From Clostridium estertheticum subsp. estertheticum (GTDB lineage: Bacteria; Bacillota; Clostridia; Clostridiales; Clostridiaceae), in NCBI RefSeq assembly GCF_001877035.1, contig NZ_CP015756.1, positions 3,153,001 through 3,217,000 of the forward strand: 64,000 nt of DNA, written 5' to 3'. The first letter of the stretch is position 1; each line of letters starts with the position of its first letter. A model generated the notes under the pieces. The model searched no databases. It was not told where the DNA came from and saw only the letters and a program-made list of their open reading frames with translations. Below, in pieces: positions 46,277-55,247 of the stretch. Position numbers and translations under genes: made by a program.

Positions 46277-46309
46277 AATGGATAGAGTTTGACACCAACT
46301 CTATTCATT
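46277..46309. terminator. Hairpin between convergent DUF2935 and FAD/Rieske genes
   Basis: A 13-bp stem (AATGGATAGAGTT and its complement, one G-U) has a 7-nt loop. T tracts are poor on both sides. Confidence 0.55.
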
Positions 46310-46415
46310 AGTTTATTGAAAAAATACAATAAATCAAGTAAGAAACATTACCTTCATTGTATTTGTCATCCATTTTTTCTACTATCCAATTTATCTTTGC
46401 TTGGCACTAATATTC

Positions 46416-47981
46416 TCAAATTATATTTGAATCAATTGTATTATCACTTTCTTTATAATGATTTAACCTGCAAACAGCTGGCCCTTCTATAATATCACCT
46501 TCAAAAGAAAATCTCGATCCATGGCAAGGGCAATCCCAAGATTTTTCTTCACTATTCCATTTTAATTCACAACCTAAATGAGTACATGTTATATCAACTA
46601 TATGTAGTTCTCCATGTTTATCTCTATATGCCCCATACCTTTCTCCATCAATCTCTACTATCTTTCCCTGATCATTTTTCAGATCAAAATTATATTGCCC
46701 AACTTGAAGCTTTCCTTTTATTAGCTGCTTTGCAACATCAAAGTTTTCCTTAACTAAATTTTTAATTCCATCAGTTAAAATTTTACGAGATGGATTATAT
46801 ACTTCTTGATAAGGACTTTCATTTTTAACTATAATATCCCTTAGTATAGTCGCTGCTGCTGTTCCATTTGTCATGCCCCATTCACCATAACCTGTAGCAA
46901 CATAAATATTTTCTGATGTAGACGTAAGCTTACCCACATAAGGTACACCATCTATTGTTATATAATCTTGAGTTGACCATCTATACAAAAAATTTTCAAC
47001 ATTAAAGTTTTTTTCAGCATAATTTTTTAAATTAACATAATGTTTAATCATGTCGCCACCATGAGCGGTCTTATGCTCTTGCCCCCCAATAATTATCATC
47101 TGACCATCCTTATACTTTTGTGAACGGAAATACCAACCTGCCTCTCCTGAATCTACAAATGTTCCATTTGGTAATGCATCCTTTATTATTGCAGATATTA
47201 CATATGATCTTTGTGGTCGAAGTTTTGCAAAATATAACCCCAAACCATCATAAAATGGAAAATGTGAAGCTAAAACGACTTTTGAGGCTATTACTTTAAA
47301 GCCTGTGTCTGTTATTACAGTATATAAATTATCATGCTTTATATCTACCGCTCTTGTATGTTCATATATTTGACTACCATTACCAGAAATGTTTTCAGCC
47401 ATTTTAAGGAGATACTTTCTAGGGTGAAATTGAGCTTGATTTTCAAAGCATAGTGCCCCGCTTATTGAAAATGGTAAATCTAGTTTTTCAATATATTTTG
47501 CTTTTATCCCTAGGCTTTTAGCTGCTTCTGCCTCTTCCTTGATAGTATCTTTATAGCTTTCATCTGTTGTATAGATATATGCCGGTAACCTACAAAAATC
47601 ACAATCAATGTCGTATTCCTTTACCATGTTTTCTATAAAATCTATGGCACCTTCATTTGCATCTGCATATTGCTTAGCTTTCTTAATTCCCATCGTGTTA
47701 ATTAAATTACTATATATGATATCATGTTGTGAAGTAACATAAGCTGTAGTGTGTCCTGTAGTTCCCTGAACTATTTTATCTGCTTCAATTAATGCAACTT
47801 TGTAACCTTCATTTTTCAATAGGAGGGCAGTTGTAATTCCTGTAATACCTCCTCCTATAATTGCTATATCAACTTTAATGTCTTTTTCTAAAGTTGGATA
47901 GTTTGTTTCATCTGTTGAATCAAGCCAATAAGATTTTGGTGTTAAAATATTATTAATACACATATTATTTTTCCCATTCAT
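46416..47981 (-). CDS. FAD-dependent oxidoreductase with C-terminal Rieske domain
   Basis: This 521-residue fusion has an N-terminal DAO-type FAD domain (IIGGGITG at 41-48, then LIEADKIVQGTTGHTTAYV) and a C-terminal Rieske [2Fe-2S] domain with CTHLGC near 464 and CPCHGS near 482. Such fusions are common in clostridia and bacilli and probably oxidise an amine or other small substrate, passing electrons to the cluster. The substrate is unknown. AGGAAGGGAG precedes the ATG. Confidence 0.9.
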   Translation of the reverse strand: MNGKNNMCINNILTPKSYWLDSTDETNYPTLEKDIKVDIAIIGGGITGITTALLLKNEGYKVALIEADKIVQGTTGHTTAYVTSQHDIIYSNLINTMGIKKAKQYADANEGAIDFIENMVKEYDIDCDFCRLPAYIYTTDESYKDTIKEEAEAAKSLGIKAKYIEKLDLPFSISGALCFENQAQFHPRKYLLKMAENISGNGSQIYEHTRAVDIKHDNLYTVITDTGFKVIASKVVLASHFPFYDGLGLYFAKLRPQRSYVISAIIKDALPNGTFVDSGEAGWYFRSQKYKDGQMIIIGGQEHKTAHGGDMIKHYVNLKNYAEKNFNVENFLYRWSTQDYITIDGVPYVGKLTSTSENIYVATGYGEWGMTNGTAAATILRDIIVKNESPYQEVYNPSRKILTDGIKNLVKENFDVAKQLIKGKLQVGQYNFDLKNDQGKIVEIDGERYGAYRDKHGELHIVDITCTHLGCELKWNSEEKSWDCPCHGSRFSFEGDIIEGPAVCRLNHYKESDNTIDSNII

Positions 47982-48204
47982 GAATTTGCTCCCTTCCTAT
48001 AACATAATTAACATATTTATTTTATGTTTATAACCATTCTCATACATTGTATTTTTATTTTATTAATTCCCTTTATCATTAGGATAATTAGCTGGAAATA
48101 TACCCACAATATATTAGAAACAATTTAAATAAATCCATAATAAATTTTTCACTTCCGGGACAATATATAAAAATACAAGAATTTAACCAAGGAGGTATTT
48201 AATT

Positions 48205-48567
48205 ATGGAAAATAAAGAGAAGAAAGGTACTTTTAGTGGCATACCAAGTATAATAATAAGATTTGTAGTAACTTCAATTATATTAGCTATAACGTCATTT
48301 TTAACACCAGGCTTTGTACTTGTGGGTCTACGATCAATTATATTAGCGTCGGTAGTTATTTGTTTAATAGATTATTTAGTGGAAAAACTTATGAAAGTTG
48401 ATGCATCACCTTTTGGGAAGGGAATAAAAGGATTTGTAATAGCGGTTATAATATTATATATAGCACAATTCTTAGTTCCTGGAATGAGAGTATCTATAAT
48501 AGGCGCTATACTTGCTTCAATAGTCATTGGAATACTAGATGCAGTAATACCTGGAAGATCCATATAA
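48205..48567 (+). CDS. Small four-helix membrane protein (phage-holin-4-like family)
   Basis: This 120-residue protein has four membrane helices arranged as two similar halves, each ending in an LxPGxxLVG / LVPGMRVSI turn, and a PSIIIRFVVTSIILA first helix. It matches a small membrane family often annotated as phage holin family 4, but no lysin or phage gene is near. AAGGAGGTATTT precedes the ATG. It is a single gene with a strong terminator, and the role is unknown. Confidence 0.7.
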   Translation: MENKEKKGTFSGIPSIIIRFVVTSIILAITSFLTPGFVLVGLRSIILASVVICLIDYLVEKLMKVDASPFGKGIKGFVIAVIILYIAQFLVPGMRVSIIGAILASIVIGILDAVIPGRSI

Positions 48568-48663
48568 TCTCCAATAGACTTCATGTAGTTTTGGACTTAC
48601 ATTATTAAATGTAAGATTGAAATTTTAGTAATTAAAATTGCACCTATCGATTATAAGTAAAGC

Positions 48664-48700
48664 AAAACCATTCAAGAAAAAAATTATCTTGAATGGTTTT
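48664..48700. terminator. Bidirectional terminator
   Basis: A perfect 14-bp stem (AAAACCATTCAAGA and its complement) with a 9-nt A-rich loop is followed by TTTTTAATTTT on the plus strand. It serves the small membrane protein gene and may also serve the S66 gene on the minus strand. Confidence 0.85.
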
Positions 48701-48794
48701 TAATTTTGACAAATAATAGCTTCACACCTTAAAATATTCATCTTCATATAAATCCACAATATAAAAATAACTATCATTGTTAAGCAATCCATAG

Positions 48795-49832
48795 TTATAT
48801 AACTGCTGATTCCATGATTGAAAATGTATTCTTCTCACAATCAATTTCAGCTAAGATACCATATGGCAGACAAATTTTAGGTTCTGTATGGCCAAAGTTC
48901 ATATTATACAAAATCGGTAAATCTGCTTTATTAAACTCTTTCATTACTTTGTAAATTACTTCTTTATATTCAAGATAATTTTCTTCATCCTGAGGCTTTC
49001 CCCAAATGATACCATTAATACGATCAAGTATTCCAGTGATGCCATAATTTCGTAACTCACCTTCTACAAACCATACCGGTGGCTTTTCCTCTGAGGTTTC
49101 TAAAAATAATATTGAATCATCAAACTCTTCAGGTGTTGGATATACTGCTGTTCCACGAAGACTATCAAAAACTTCCATACATCCGCCTATTAGCCTTCCC
49201 TTTACAACGCCTTTTCCTTGTAATAATTCATAACCATTATTAGGTTTATACTCTCTTTGCATTGACTTATTTGACTCTTCCCAAGATAGATATTGGCTTG
49301 TCCATTCTGGACCTGCTTTTACTTCTCCAATTGCATTTGTTTCGAATAATGTTTTTTTAATATTTTCAACTGTGTAAGGGTGCATAGATACATTCTCTGC
49401 AAAATCAACTAATAATGTCGGTCCATAAATACTTGATATCCCTGCTTTAAGGCAAAATAAGTGGGTAGTAGTTGTATCTGAATAACCCATAAATACTTTA
49501 GGGTTATGATTTATAATATTAAAATCAATATATGGGAGCATTCGAATGCTTTCATTTCCACCAATACATGCTATAATACCTTTTATTGAATCATCTTGAA
49601 ATGCACACATTAAATCTTCTGCTCGTTTCTCAGGATGATTGTATATATAATCTGTTCCAGCCAAAGTGTATTTCATATCTACAACTTTTAATCCAAATAA
49701 TTTCTCTAAACGATCCTTCCCTTGTTCATAGCGCCACAATATTTCTTTGTCACCAGCGCCACCCCAAGATAAACTGACTAATGCAACCTTATCTCCAACT
49801 TTTAACTTAGATGGTTTCTTTAATTTTTTCAT
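48795..49832 (-). CDS. S66-family peptidase, MccF/LD-carboxypeptidase-like (copy 2)
   Basis: This 345-residue S66 serine peptidase has nucleophile Ser118 (MGYSDTTTTH), Glu in FLETSEE near 244 and His in FGHTEPK near 314. The ACIGGNESIRMLPYIDF segment is typical of MccF-like members. It is distantly related to copy 1 (28208-29209), so it was not a recent duplication. AAAGGAGATAT precedes the ATG. It could cut LD bonds in muropeptides or detoxify peptide-nucleotide antibiotics. Confidence 0.87.
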   Translation of the reverse strand: MKKLKKPSKLKVGDKVALVSLSWGGAGDKEILWRYEQGKDRLEKLFGLKVVDMKYTLAGTDYIYNHPEKRAEDLMCAFQDDSIKGIIACIGGNESIRMLPYIDFNIINHNPKVFMGYSDTTTTHLFCLKAGISSIYGPTLLVDFAENVSMHPYTVENIKKTLFETNAIGEVKAGPEWTSQYLSWEESNKSMQREYKPNNGYELLQGKGVVKGRLIGGCMEVFDSLRGTAVYPTPEEFDDSILFLETSEEKPPVWFVEGELRNYGITGILDRINGIIWGKPQDEENYLEYKEVIYKVMKEFNKADLPILYNMNFGHTEPKICLPYGILAEIDCEKNTFSIMESAVI

Positions 49833-49968
49833 TGTATATCTCCTTTATAATATTTGTTTTTTAGTCAATAAACAAATTTGCTTGTATTTATATATTTAAT
49901 ATTTAAAACTTATTAAGGATTTTGTTTTTATTACAAGTCAACACAATTCCAGTAGCCACAATCATTCC

Positions 49969-50580
49969 TTATTTTATATGTTTATTAGCAAGTTTATACA
50001 CTTGATTAATTGTTTTTTGTGATAAATCCCATGTTTGAAGTTCTAATTTTATTAATTCACTATGCCTTTTACTTATATCCTTTAATGCGTTTCCGACCGA
50101 TTTCCTAACATATTCACTTTTATCATTCTTCAAATTAGATATTAAGCTTATTGCTATATTAGGATTCTGTTTAAAATAATCCCTACTTGTCCATATTCTT
50201 AATCCCTCGGTAACTGCTCTCCTTACGTTTGGATTACTATCGTTTAACCAAACTTTAATTATGGGTAACGCATTTTCATATCCTATATCGCAACAGTATT
50301 TATCAAAAGCCTTTGCCAAAATCTCTTGAACACGCCAATTTTCATCTATACTTATTTTCTCTTTTAAAAATACTAATGCCTCATTTAACTCACATGAAAT
50401 TGAACCACAGATAAATGTAGATAACTCCCTAACTTGATAAAATTCTGATGAGTAAAACTCTTTTGCAATAATAAAACATTTATTAATAGAATTATTGTTG
50501 AGAATAACTATAGATTCTTTTTCTATTTCTTTAAATCCATTTTCGACCATTTTAACTTTTTCAATTATATCATCATACAA
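49969..50580 (-). CDS. HEAT-repeat protein, DNA-alkylation-repair (AlkD)-like
   Basis: This 203-residue all-helical protein has HEAT-type repeats (WRVQEILAKAFDKYC, NPNVRRAVTEGLRIW, SEYVRKSVGNALKDIS). This pattern is shared with AlkC/AlkD DNA glycosylases, which flank and excise alkylated bases. It is shorter than AlkD, and catalytic residues cannot be assigned safely. The start is TTG at 50580 after TTAGGAGG. It lies 33 nt downstream of a GNAT gene and may share its transcript. Confidence 0.72.
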   Translation of the reverse strand: MYDDIIEKVKMVENGFKEIEKESIVILNNNSINKCFIIAKEFYSSEFYQVRELSTFICGSISCELNEALVFLKEKISIDENWRVQEILAKAFDKYCCDIGYENALPIIKVWLNDSNPNVRRAVTEGLRIWTSRDYFKQNPNIAISLISNLKNDKSEYVRKSVGNALKDISKRHSELIKLELQTWDLSQKTINQVYKLANKHIK

Positions 50581-50613
50581 TTTTAGTCTAACCTCCTAAC
50601 CCAACGGTGTCCT

Positions 50614-51075
50614 TCATAAATTCAAACTCAACCTAATCATATCAATACATTCAATTCCATTTTCAATAATAATTTCTTTATAATGTTTTTTAAAAAAATC
50701 TCTATCTATACCAACTATACGGAATCCACATTTTTGATAAAGTGCTAACTGATATAGGCTAGAATTTCCTGTTCCACCCTCTAAGACCCTTGCACCTTCT
50801 CCTCTTGCCATATCTATTGCACTAAATATTAACCTCTTCCCTATACCTTTACCTTGATATGCTTCACTAACTGCAATATTTACAAGCTCTAAAGTCAATG
50901 GTCTCGTCCTAAGAATTATATAAGCAGCTACTATATTATTGTTTATATAAGCAACATAACAATCGCCTCTATATACATAATCATTAATTATATCCATAGA
51001 TGGGTCTGCTAAAAGAAGCAACTCATAAGGTACTTCTTCGTCATTACTTAGCTTCTTTATTACAACATCATCCAT
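50614..51075 (-). CDS. GNAT N-acetyltransferase
   Basis: This 153-residue enzyme has motif A NIAVSEAYQGKGIGKRLIFSAI, with full Q-x-x-G-x-G, and a LALYQKCGFRIVGIDRDFF end. An EGGTGNSSLYQ segment, like that in the YvbK group, precedes it. AAGGAGGGTTAG precedes the ATG. It lies 33 nt upstream of the HEAT-repeat gene on the same strand. The substrate is unknown. Confidence 0.87.
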   Translation of the reverse strand: MDDVVIKKLSNDEEVPYELLLLADPSMDIINDYVYRGDCYVAYINNNIVAAYIILRTRPLTLELVNIAVSEAYQGKGIGKRLIFSAIDMARGEGARVLEGGTGNSSLYQLALYQKCGFRIVGIDRDFFKKHYKEIIIENGIECIDMIRLSLNL

Positions 51076-51156
51076 TTACTAACCCTCCTTCTACTCTTAA
51101 TAATCTACATTGCTGCTTTATATAAAGCTTTTTAAATTTACATTAAACGGAAATCT

Positions 51157-51633
51157 TTATTCACCATCATAATAATCTACGTTAGTATCCTTTTTATAAA
51201 ATGTTCCTGGTTTCCCATTTACAAGTATGCCCATTTTGTTAGAATTGGGGTAAACCACTACCTCTGGTGAATTAACAGTGTCGCAACTAAAGTACACAAG
51301 CATTTCAGTCTGCGAAGAATTAATTATTTTATGTGCTCCTTTTTCTGATGGCGGGCAAACAATAATATCTCCTACTGAAATTGATTTATTTCCGCTATGT
51401 GTTTCTAATATGCCATTTCCTCTAATGATATAAAATACTTCTTCATTTTTAAGATGGTAATGATATGGGTAATTTGCTTTCTTAGGTGGAATTTCATAGA
51501 TAGCAACATAGCTTTGATTTTCATTCCCTTGCCCTGTTACTTCGTACTTATTATACTCGTAAGGCTCATGCTCACATTTGTGTTTTGGCTTAATTAAATT
51601 TTTATTAGTTATCCGAATTTCACGACTATCCAT
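51157..51633 (-). CDS. Cupin-domain protein
   Basis: This 158-residue protein has a single cupin barrel. Metal-site motif 1 is YPYHYHLKNEEVFYII (HxH...E) and the DIIVCPP-GAHKIIN segment is motif 2 with its His. C-terminal KPGTFYKKDTNVDYYDGE follows. It is probably a small metal-dependent isomerase, dioxygenase or sugar-binding protein; the substrate is unknown. GGGGGAGATT precedes the ATG. Confidence 0.85.
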   Translation of the reverse strand: MDSREIRITNKNLIKPKHKCEHEPYEYNKYEVTGQGNENQSYVAIYEIPPKKANYPYHYHLKNEEVFYIIRGNGILETHSGNKSISVGDIIVCPPSEKGAHKIINSSQTEMLVYFSCDTVNSPEVVVYPNSNKMGILVNGKPGTFYKKDTNVDYYDGE

Positions 51634-51712
51634 CTAATAATCTCCCCCTTAATATCTCATGTGATTTATACACACCTCCACTTTGACCTAATAAGATGTA
51701 CTAAATATTAAC

Positions 51713-51841
51713 CTAAAGATTTGTCAACTTCCTTACCTTCATTAAAAATAAAGAATAGTTAACTGTTTCAGCATCTATAACTTTTTTATCATAATTAAGC
51801 AATTCATAATCTTGTTTATATTTTTTTAAGCGTGACTGCAA
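51713..51841 (-). pseudogene. Unrecognised short remnant after the hydrolase gene
   Basis: A 42-codon frame from a TTG with no ribosome site reads LKKYKQDYELLNYDKKVIDA, then ETVNYSLFLMKVRKL, and a stop. It begins one codon past the upstream hydrolase stop, in the same frame. The composition is protein-like. It may be the tail of a deleted gene, but no family was recognised. Confidence 0.3.
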
Positions 51842-51844
51842 TTA

Positions 51845-52663
51845 TTATGACTCTATAACCCTTAAAAGCCATTCATTCACTAATGAATTAAATACTTCTA
51901 CCTCTTCTATCTGCAAATTATGTCCTGCTCTATCCAATACAGCAAAAGTTGCTCTTGGATAGTTGTCTAAAATACCCCAGGCATCTTTATAACCTACACT
52001 TGAATCCTGTCGTCCTAATAGTATAAGAGTCGGCTTGTTAAACTTTTCATCCAGTCCATCCACATCAAATGAAAACGCATTCCCGTTTTGTTCAAGCTTT
52101 AGTAAAAAATCTTTATCTGCCAATCTTATGCCAGATAAAATTTCATTTCTATATCTATCCCAAATTTTTTTACTTTGCACTACTTGTATTGAATTAAAAC
52201 CCTCGGCATCATATGGATCAAGTTGTGCTAATAATTTATCATCCTTTTTTAAAACAATATGCTTTGGAACATTGCGTTTTTTTAAATCCATTGTAATTGA
52301 AGGACATAGTAATAATAGTCCATCTATTCTATTTGCAATTTTATGTACTATTCCCCTTGCTAAATAGCCACCATATGATTCACCTGCAAGTAAAAAGTTT
52401 TCATTCGGAATAATTTTATCAATAAAATCAATTACAATATCCAGCATTATATCTGAATTTGTAATCCACTTCTCGCCTTTAGTTTTTCCCATTCCTGGCA
52501 AGTCAATATATATCCTTTTATAACCATCTTTATTACTAAATACAGTTTCCATGCATCCTGTCATCAATCTATGGTCTACATGGGAACCATGTATCATAAC
52601 AATTGGTTTGCCACTACCCATTACCTCATAATTTATAGATATATTGTTCATCTTACATTCCAT
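51845..52663 (-). CDS. Alpha/beta hydrolase (copy 2 of a pair)
   Basis: This 272-residue hydrolase is a close paralogue of that at 31516-32328, sharing VDHRLMTGCME, YKRIYIDLPGMGK and IIPNENFLLAGESYGGYLARG (nucleophile Ser in GESYGG). The His is in DRAGHNLQIEE. The start is ATG at 52663, preceded by AGAGGAGATAAAAG; the frame reaches 52690 without a site. The two copies show many synonymous and conservative changes. The substrate is unknown. Confidence 0.88.
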   Translation of the reverse strand: MECKMNNISINYEVMGSGKPIVMIHGSHVDHRLMTGCMETVFSNKDGYKRIYIDLPGMGKTKGEKWITNSDIMLDIVIDFIDKIIPNENFLLAGESYGGYLARGIVHKIANRIDGLLLLCPSITMDLKKRNVPKHIVLKKDDKLLAQLDPYDAEGFNSIQVVQSKKIWDRYRNEILSGIRLADKDFLLKLEQNGNAFSFDVDGLDEKFNKPTLILLGRQDSSVGYKDAWGILDNYPRATFAVLDRAGHNLQIEEVEVFNSLVNEWLLRVIES

Positions 52664-52738
52664 TCTTTTATCTCCTCTCATCCGACACACATCTTAATAC
52701 TAAATCATCAAAAACTTCAAATACATTTTCATTCATTA

Positions 52739-53236
52739 CTATTCTAAAAAATTTTTTTCACTTTTTAAACACAACGATTTATCATCTATGACTCTCATTG
52801 TTGCAATTATTCCGTCGAGATGGTCATATTCATGCTGCAATAATTCTGATAAATCTCCTTCAAGTTTCATCTCATTATCAATAAAATCTATGTCCTTAAA
52901 ATGAATTGTACATCTACAGTGCCTTTTAACCTTTACCAATAACTCTGGAAAGGACATACAGTCGTCTATTACCTCCATAAATTCATCATCTTCAAAAATC
53001 AATATTGGATTTATAAAAACTACAGGCTTGTCAATATTCATATATATCAACCTCTTAAATACACCTATTTGTGAGGAAGCTATTGCTCTACCTACACCAT
53101 ACTTGTTTCTAAAATTCATAAGTGTATCATGCAAATCAATAACAAGTTCTTTTATAATGTCCATTTCATCCTTTTCTATAGTAGAGCTTATCTGATATAA
53201 TTTAGGGTTTCCCAACAAAATGATTTTTTTTACCAT
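52739..53236 (-). CDS. Peptide deformylase-like protein with variant motifs
   Basis: This 165-residue protein of the Def family removes formyl groups from nascent N-termini in canonical members. Motif 3 is intact (HEYDHLDG, His135, Glu136, His139). The motif 2 Cys93 is kept, but its surroundings are DDCMSFPE in place of EGCLS. Motif 1 is GVGRAIASSQIGV, two residues longer than the normal GVGLAAPQIGV. Metal ligands and the catalytic Glu are all present. It may be a paralogue with a changed substrate or with inhibitor resistance. GAAGGAGGTG precedes the ATG. Confidence 0.82.
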   Translation of the reverse strand: MVKKIILLGNPKLYQISSTIEKDEMDIIKELVIDLHDTLMNFRNKYGVGRAIASSQIGVFKRLIYMNIDKPVVFINPILIFEDDEFMEVIDDCMSFPELLVKVKRHCRCTIHFKDIDFIDNEMKLEGDLSELLQHEYDHLDGIIATMRVIDDKSLCLKSEKNFLE

Positions 53237-53335
53237 ATATACACCTCCTTCAAGCTATTATAAAAATGTTCTTCTTATCATATATTTTGTATAAATTCCA
53301 ATAACCTGTTTACGATGGTATGACTTATGAATTAT

Positions 53336-54019
53336 CTATCCTTTCTTTATATACCTTTGGGTATATGGACATATCTCTATGCATTTACCACATAATGTTA
53401 TTTCTTTAGCTATTTTATCATTTGCTATCTGACGTGCCTTACGTCGACAATTAATAATGTTAATAAACTCATCTCTATCAATGCCAACATGCCATAGTTC
53501 ACCTGAAATGGCTCTGCCAGGGCAAGCATCTTTGCATTTTAAGCAATCCCCACACTTAGATTCTGTTACTGGCGTTCCATAATCTAATTTTGCATTTGTA
53601 ATAATTGACGTTAACCGAATAGACGAACCAAATTCGTCTGTTGTTAACAATGCATTTTTCCCAATCCATCCGAGTCCAGACATTGTTGCAACAGTCTTAT
53701 GAGGTAATAATGTTCTATAGTTAGAGAATTTTTTTACAACGTCAGTAGTTTGTGCAACTGCTTTATATCCCTTATTTTGAAGATATTCAGCCCCACTATT
53801 GGCTATTTCATTCAATTTATTATTAAGCGAGTGATATTGATTAAAATAATCCATATTAGGTCCATTACAAATTGACTTAACGACTTCCACTGGTATATTT
53901 ATCGCAATAGATATTCCGTGATTTATTTCACTATCTACAATAGATTCTAAATTCGCAAATCCAACCAAAGAAGCCCCTTTATCATACAAATATTCTTTTA
54001 AATCCTCACTATTTATCAT
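53336..54019 (-). CDS. Fe-S oxidoreductase related to epoxyqueuosine reductase
   Basis: This 227-residue protein has two ferredoxin-type clusters, CGDCLKCKDACP near 158 and CGKCIEICPYTQ near 210. The upstream MSGLGWIGKNALLTTDEFGSSIRLTSI segment also occurs in QueG. It is shorter than QueG (about 380 residues) and lacks the HEAT-like C-terminus, so it belongs to the short QueG-like group of anaerobes whose reaction is unknown. TTTGGAGGCG precedes the ATG. Confidence 0.82.
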   Translation of the reverse strand: MINSEDLKEYLYDKGASLVGFANLESIVDSEINHGISIAINIPVEVVKSICNGPNMDYFNQYHSLNNKLNEIANSGAEYLQNKGYKAVAQTTDVVKKFSNYRTLLPHKTVATMSGLGWIGKNALLTTDEFGSSIRLTSIITNAKLDYGTPVTESKCGDCLKCKDACPGRAISGELWHVGIDRDEFINIINCRRKARQIANDKIAKEITLCGKCIEICPYTQRYIKKG

Positions 54020-54406
54020 AATATTTTTTTCGCCTCCAAATCAATAAAATGTGAATTGCTATCGTAATCCCAATAGACAAGCTACTATACAGAAGCCACA
54101 AGCATCTTTTCTATCATGTTTTTTTTAAAATAAACTCCTTTTGAAATAACATAATTGCTGCATCACATAAAAGAATAATTTTGATATTACATATTAGTTC
54201 CATCCTTATAATAAGCCCATAAAAGTAAATGTATGATTATAAGTTAAACCTTATTTATAACATTTTAAAAAAACTACAACTTACTACATCAAAATTTAAT
54301 TTCACATTTTTTTACTAATGAGAATATTATAATAATTTAATGTTATATTACCATAACATGGTATTAAAATAAAGATGAGTTAAGATTTATTTATTATACA
54401 ACTAAC
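54020..54406. other. Intergenic stretch, nothing recognised
   Basis: This AT-rich spacer lies between the QueG-like gene and the DUF2007 terminator. No open frame with a ribosome site, repeat or known motif was seen. Confidence 0.5.
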
Positions 54407-54442
54407 AAAAACGCCACGAACTTTTATTGTTTGTGGCGTTTC
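54407..54442 (-). terminator. Terminator after the DUF2007 gene
   Basis: A 12-bp stem (AACGCCACGAAC / GTTTGTGGCGTT, one G-U) with a 7-nt loop is followed by TTTTTG on the minus strand. Confidence 0.8.
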
Positions 54443-54509
54443 ATATTAAATGTGTTTTTCTTTTATGAATAAAGCGTTTTTCTTCCACTAATATACAAAA
54501 TAATATAAT

Positions 54510-54836
54510 CTACTTTATATCCAAGTCTTTTAATAAGTCTTTTGCCTTCTGGGCATCTTCTATTGGGACTTGTATTTCCATAATATTATTAAGTACAGCA
54601 ATACTTCTAATCATTTCTCCTTTAATAAAATATCTTATTTCCTCAGAATCTAAAATTGACTTAACAATAGGTATTATAGAAAAGTCCATTGTTTCTGCTA
54701 TAGTGACAAGTTCTGAATACTCAAATTCTTCACTTGACAATTCTTCGCTTGGTAATTTTTCAACCAATTCAATTTTACAGTCCGAACAGAAATTAAATCC
54801 CTCTCTATATTCACATTTGCATTTTGGACAAAACAT
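54510..54836 (-). CDS. Zinc-ribbon protein with DUF2007 domain
   Basis: This 108-residue protein has an N-terminal zinc ribbon with cysteines at 3, 6, 17 and 20 (CPKCKC, FCSDCK), an acidic linker (PSEELSSEEFEYSE), and a C-terminal DUF2007 domain (TIAETMDFSIIPIVKSILDSEEIRYFI, read in parts). DUF2007 is a small PII-like or signal-transducing fold of unknown role. AGGAGGTATAAA precedes the ATG. Confidence 0.8.
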   Translation of the reverse strand: MFCPKCKCEYREGFNFCSDCKIELVEKLPSEELSSEEFEYSELVTIAETMDFSIIPIVKSILDSEEIRYFIKGEMIRSIAVLNNIMEIQVPIEDAQKAKDLLKDLDIK

Positions 54837-54961
54837 TTTATACCTCCTTAAAATTTTATTTTATACGGATTATTCTACAATTATTCATATAGTAAAATTC
54901 GGATTGATGTAACACTAAATAAAAATGTGTCCTAACTGTACTTACTATTTAGTCTTCGCTT

Positions 54962-55152
54962 ATTTATGCCAACTTAATTCTGGAGATAAATTCCTCTTTC
55001 AAAATCAAATAATATAGCCTATCTACATATTGTCCATCCATATAAAAGAAATCTCGTAATGTTCCTTCATAAATGAATCCACATTTTTTAATGACGTTCC
55101 GAGAAGGAATATTTATTGATTTACAACAATCTAAATATGCTCTAAGGTATTT
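54962..55152 (-). pseudogene. C-terminal remnant of a GNAT acetyltransferase
   Basis: A 63-codon frame with no start reads KSINIPSRNVIKKCGFIYEG, then TLRDFFYMDGQYVDRLYYLI, and stops at 54962. The NxxSRxVIxKCGF-YEGTLR pattern is typical of RimJ/RimL-type GNAT ends. The upstream part with the acetyl-CoA loop is missing and a stop closes the frame at 55153-55155. Confidence 0.65.
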
Positions 55153-55247
55153 TTAGCAATTGATAAATAGTAATAGAGGGTTTATAATTGTATAATATGG
55201 TGATATATTCAAATTTATTACTGTAAAAAAATTCAGGAAGTGACTTT

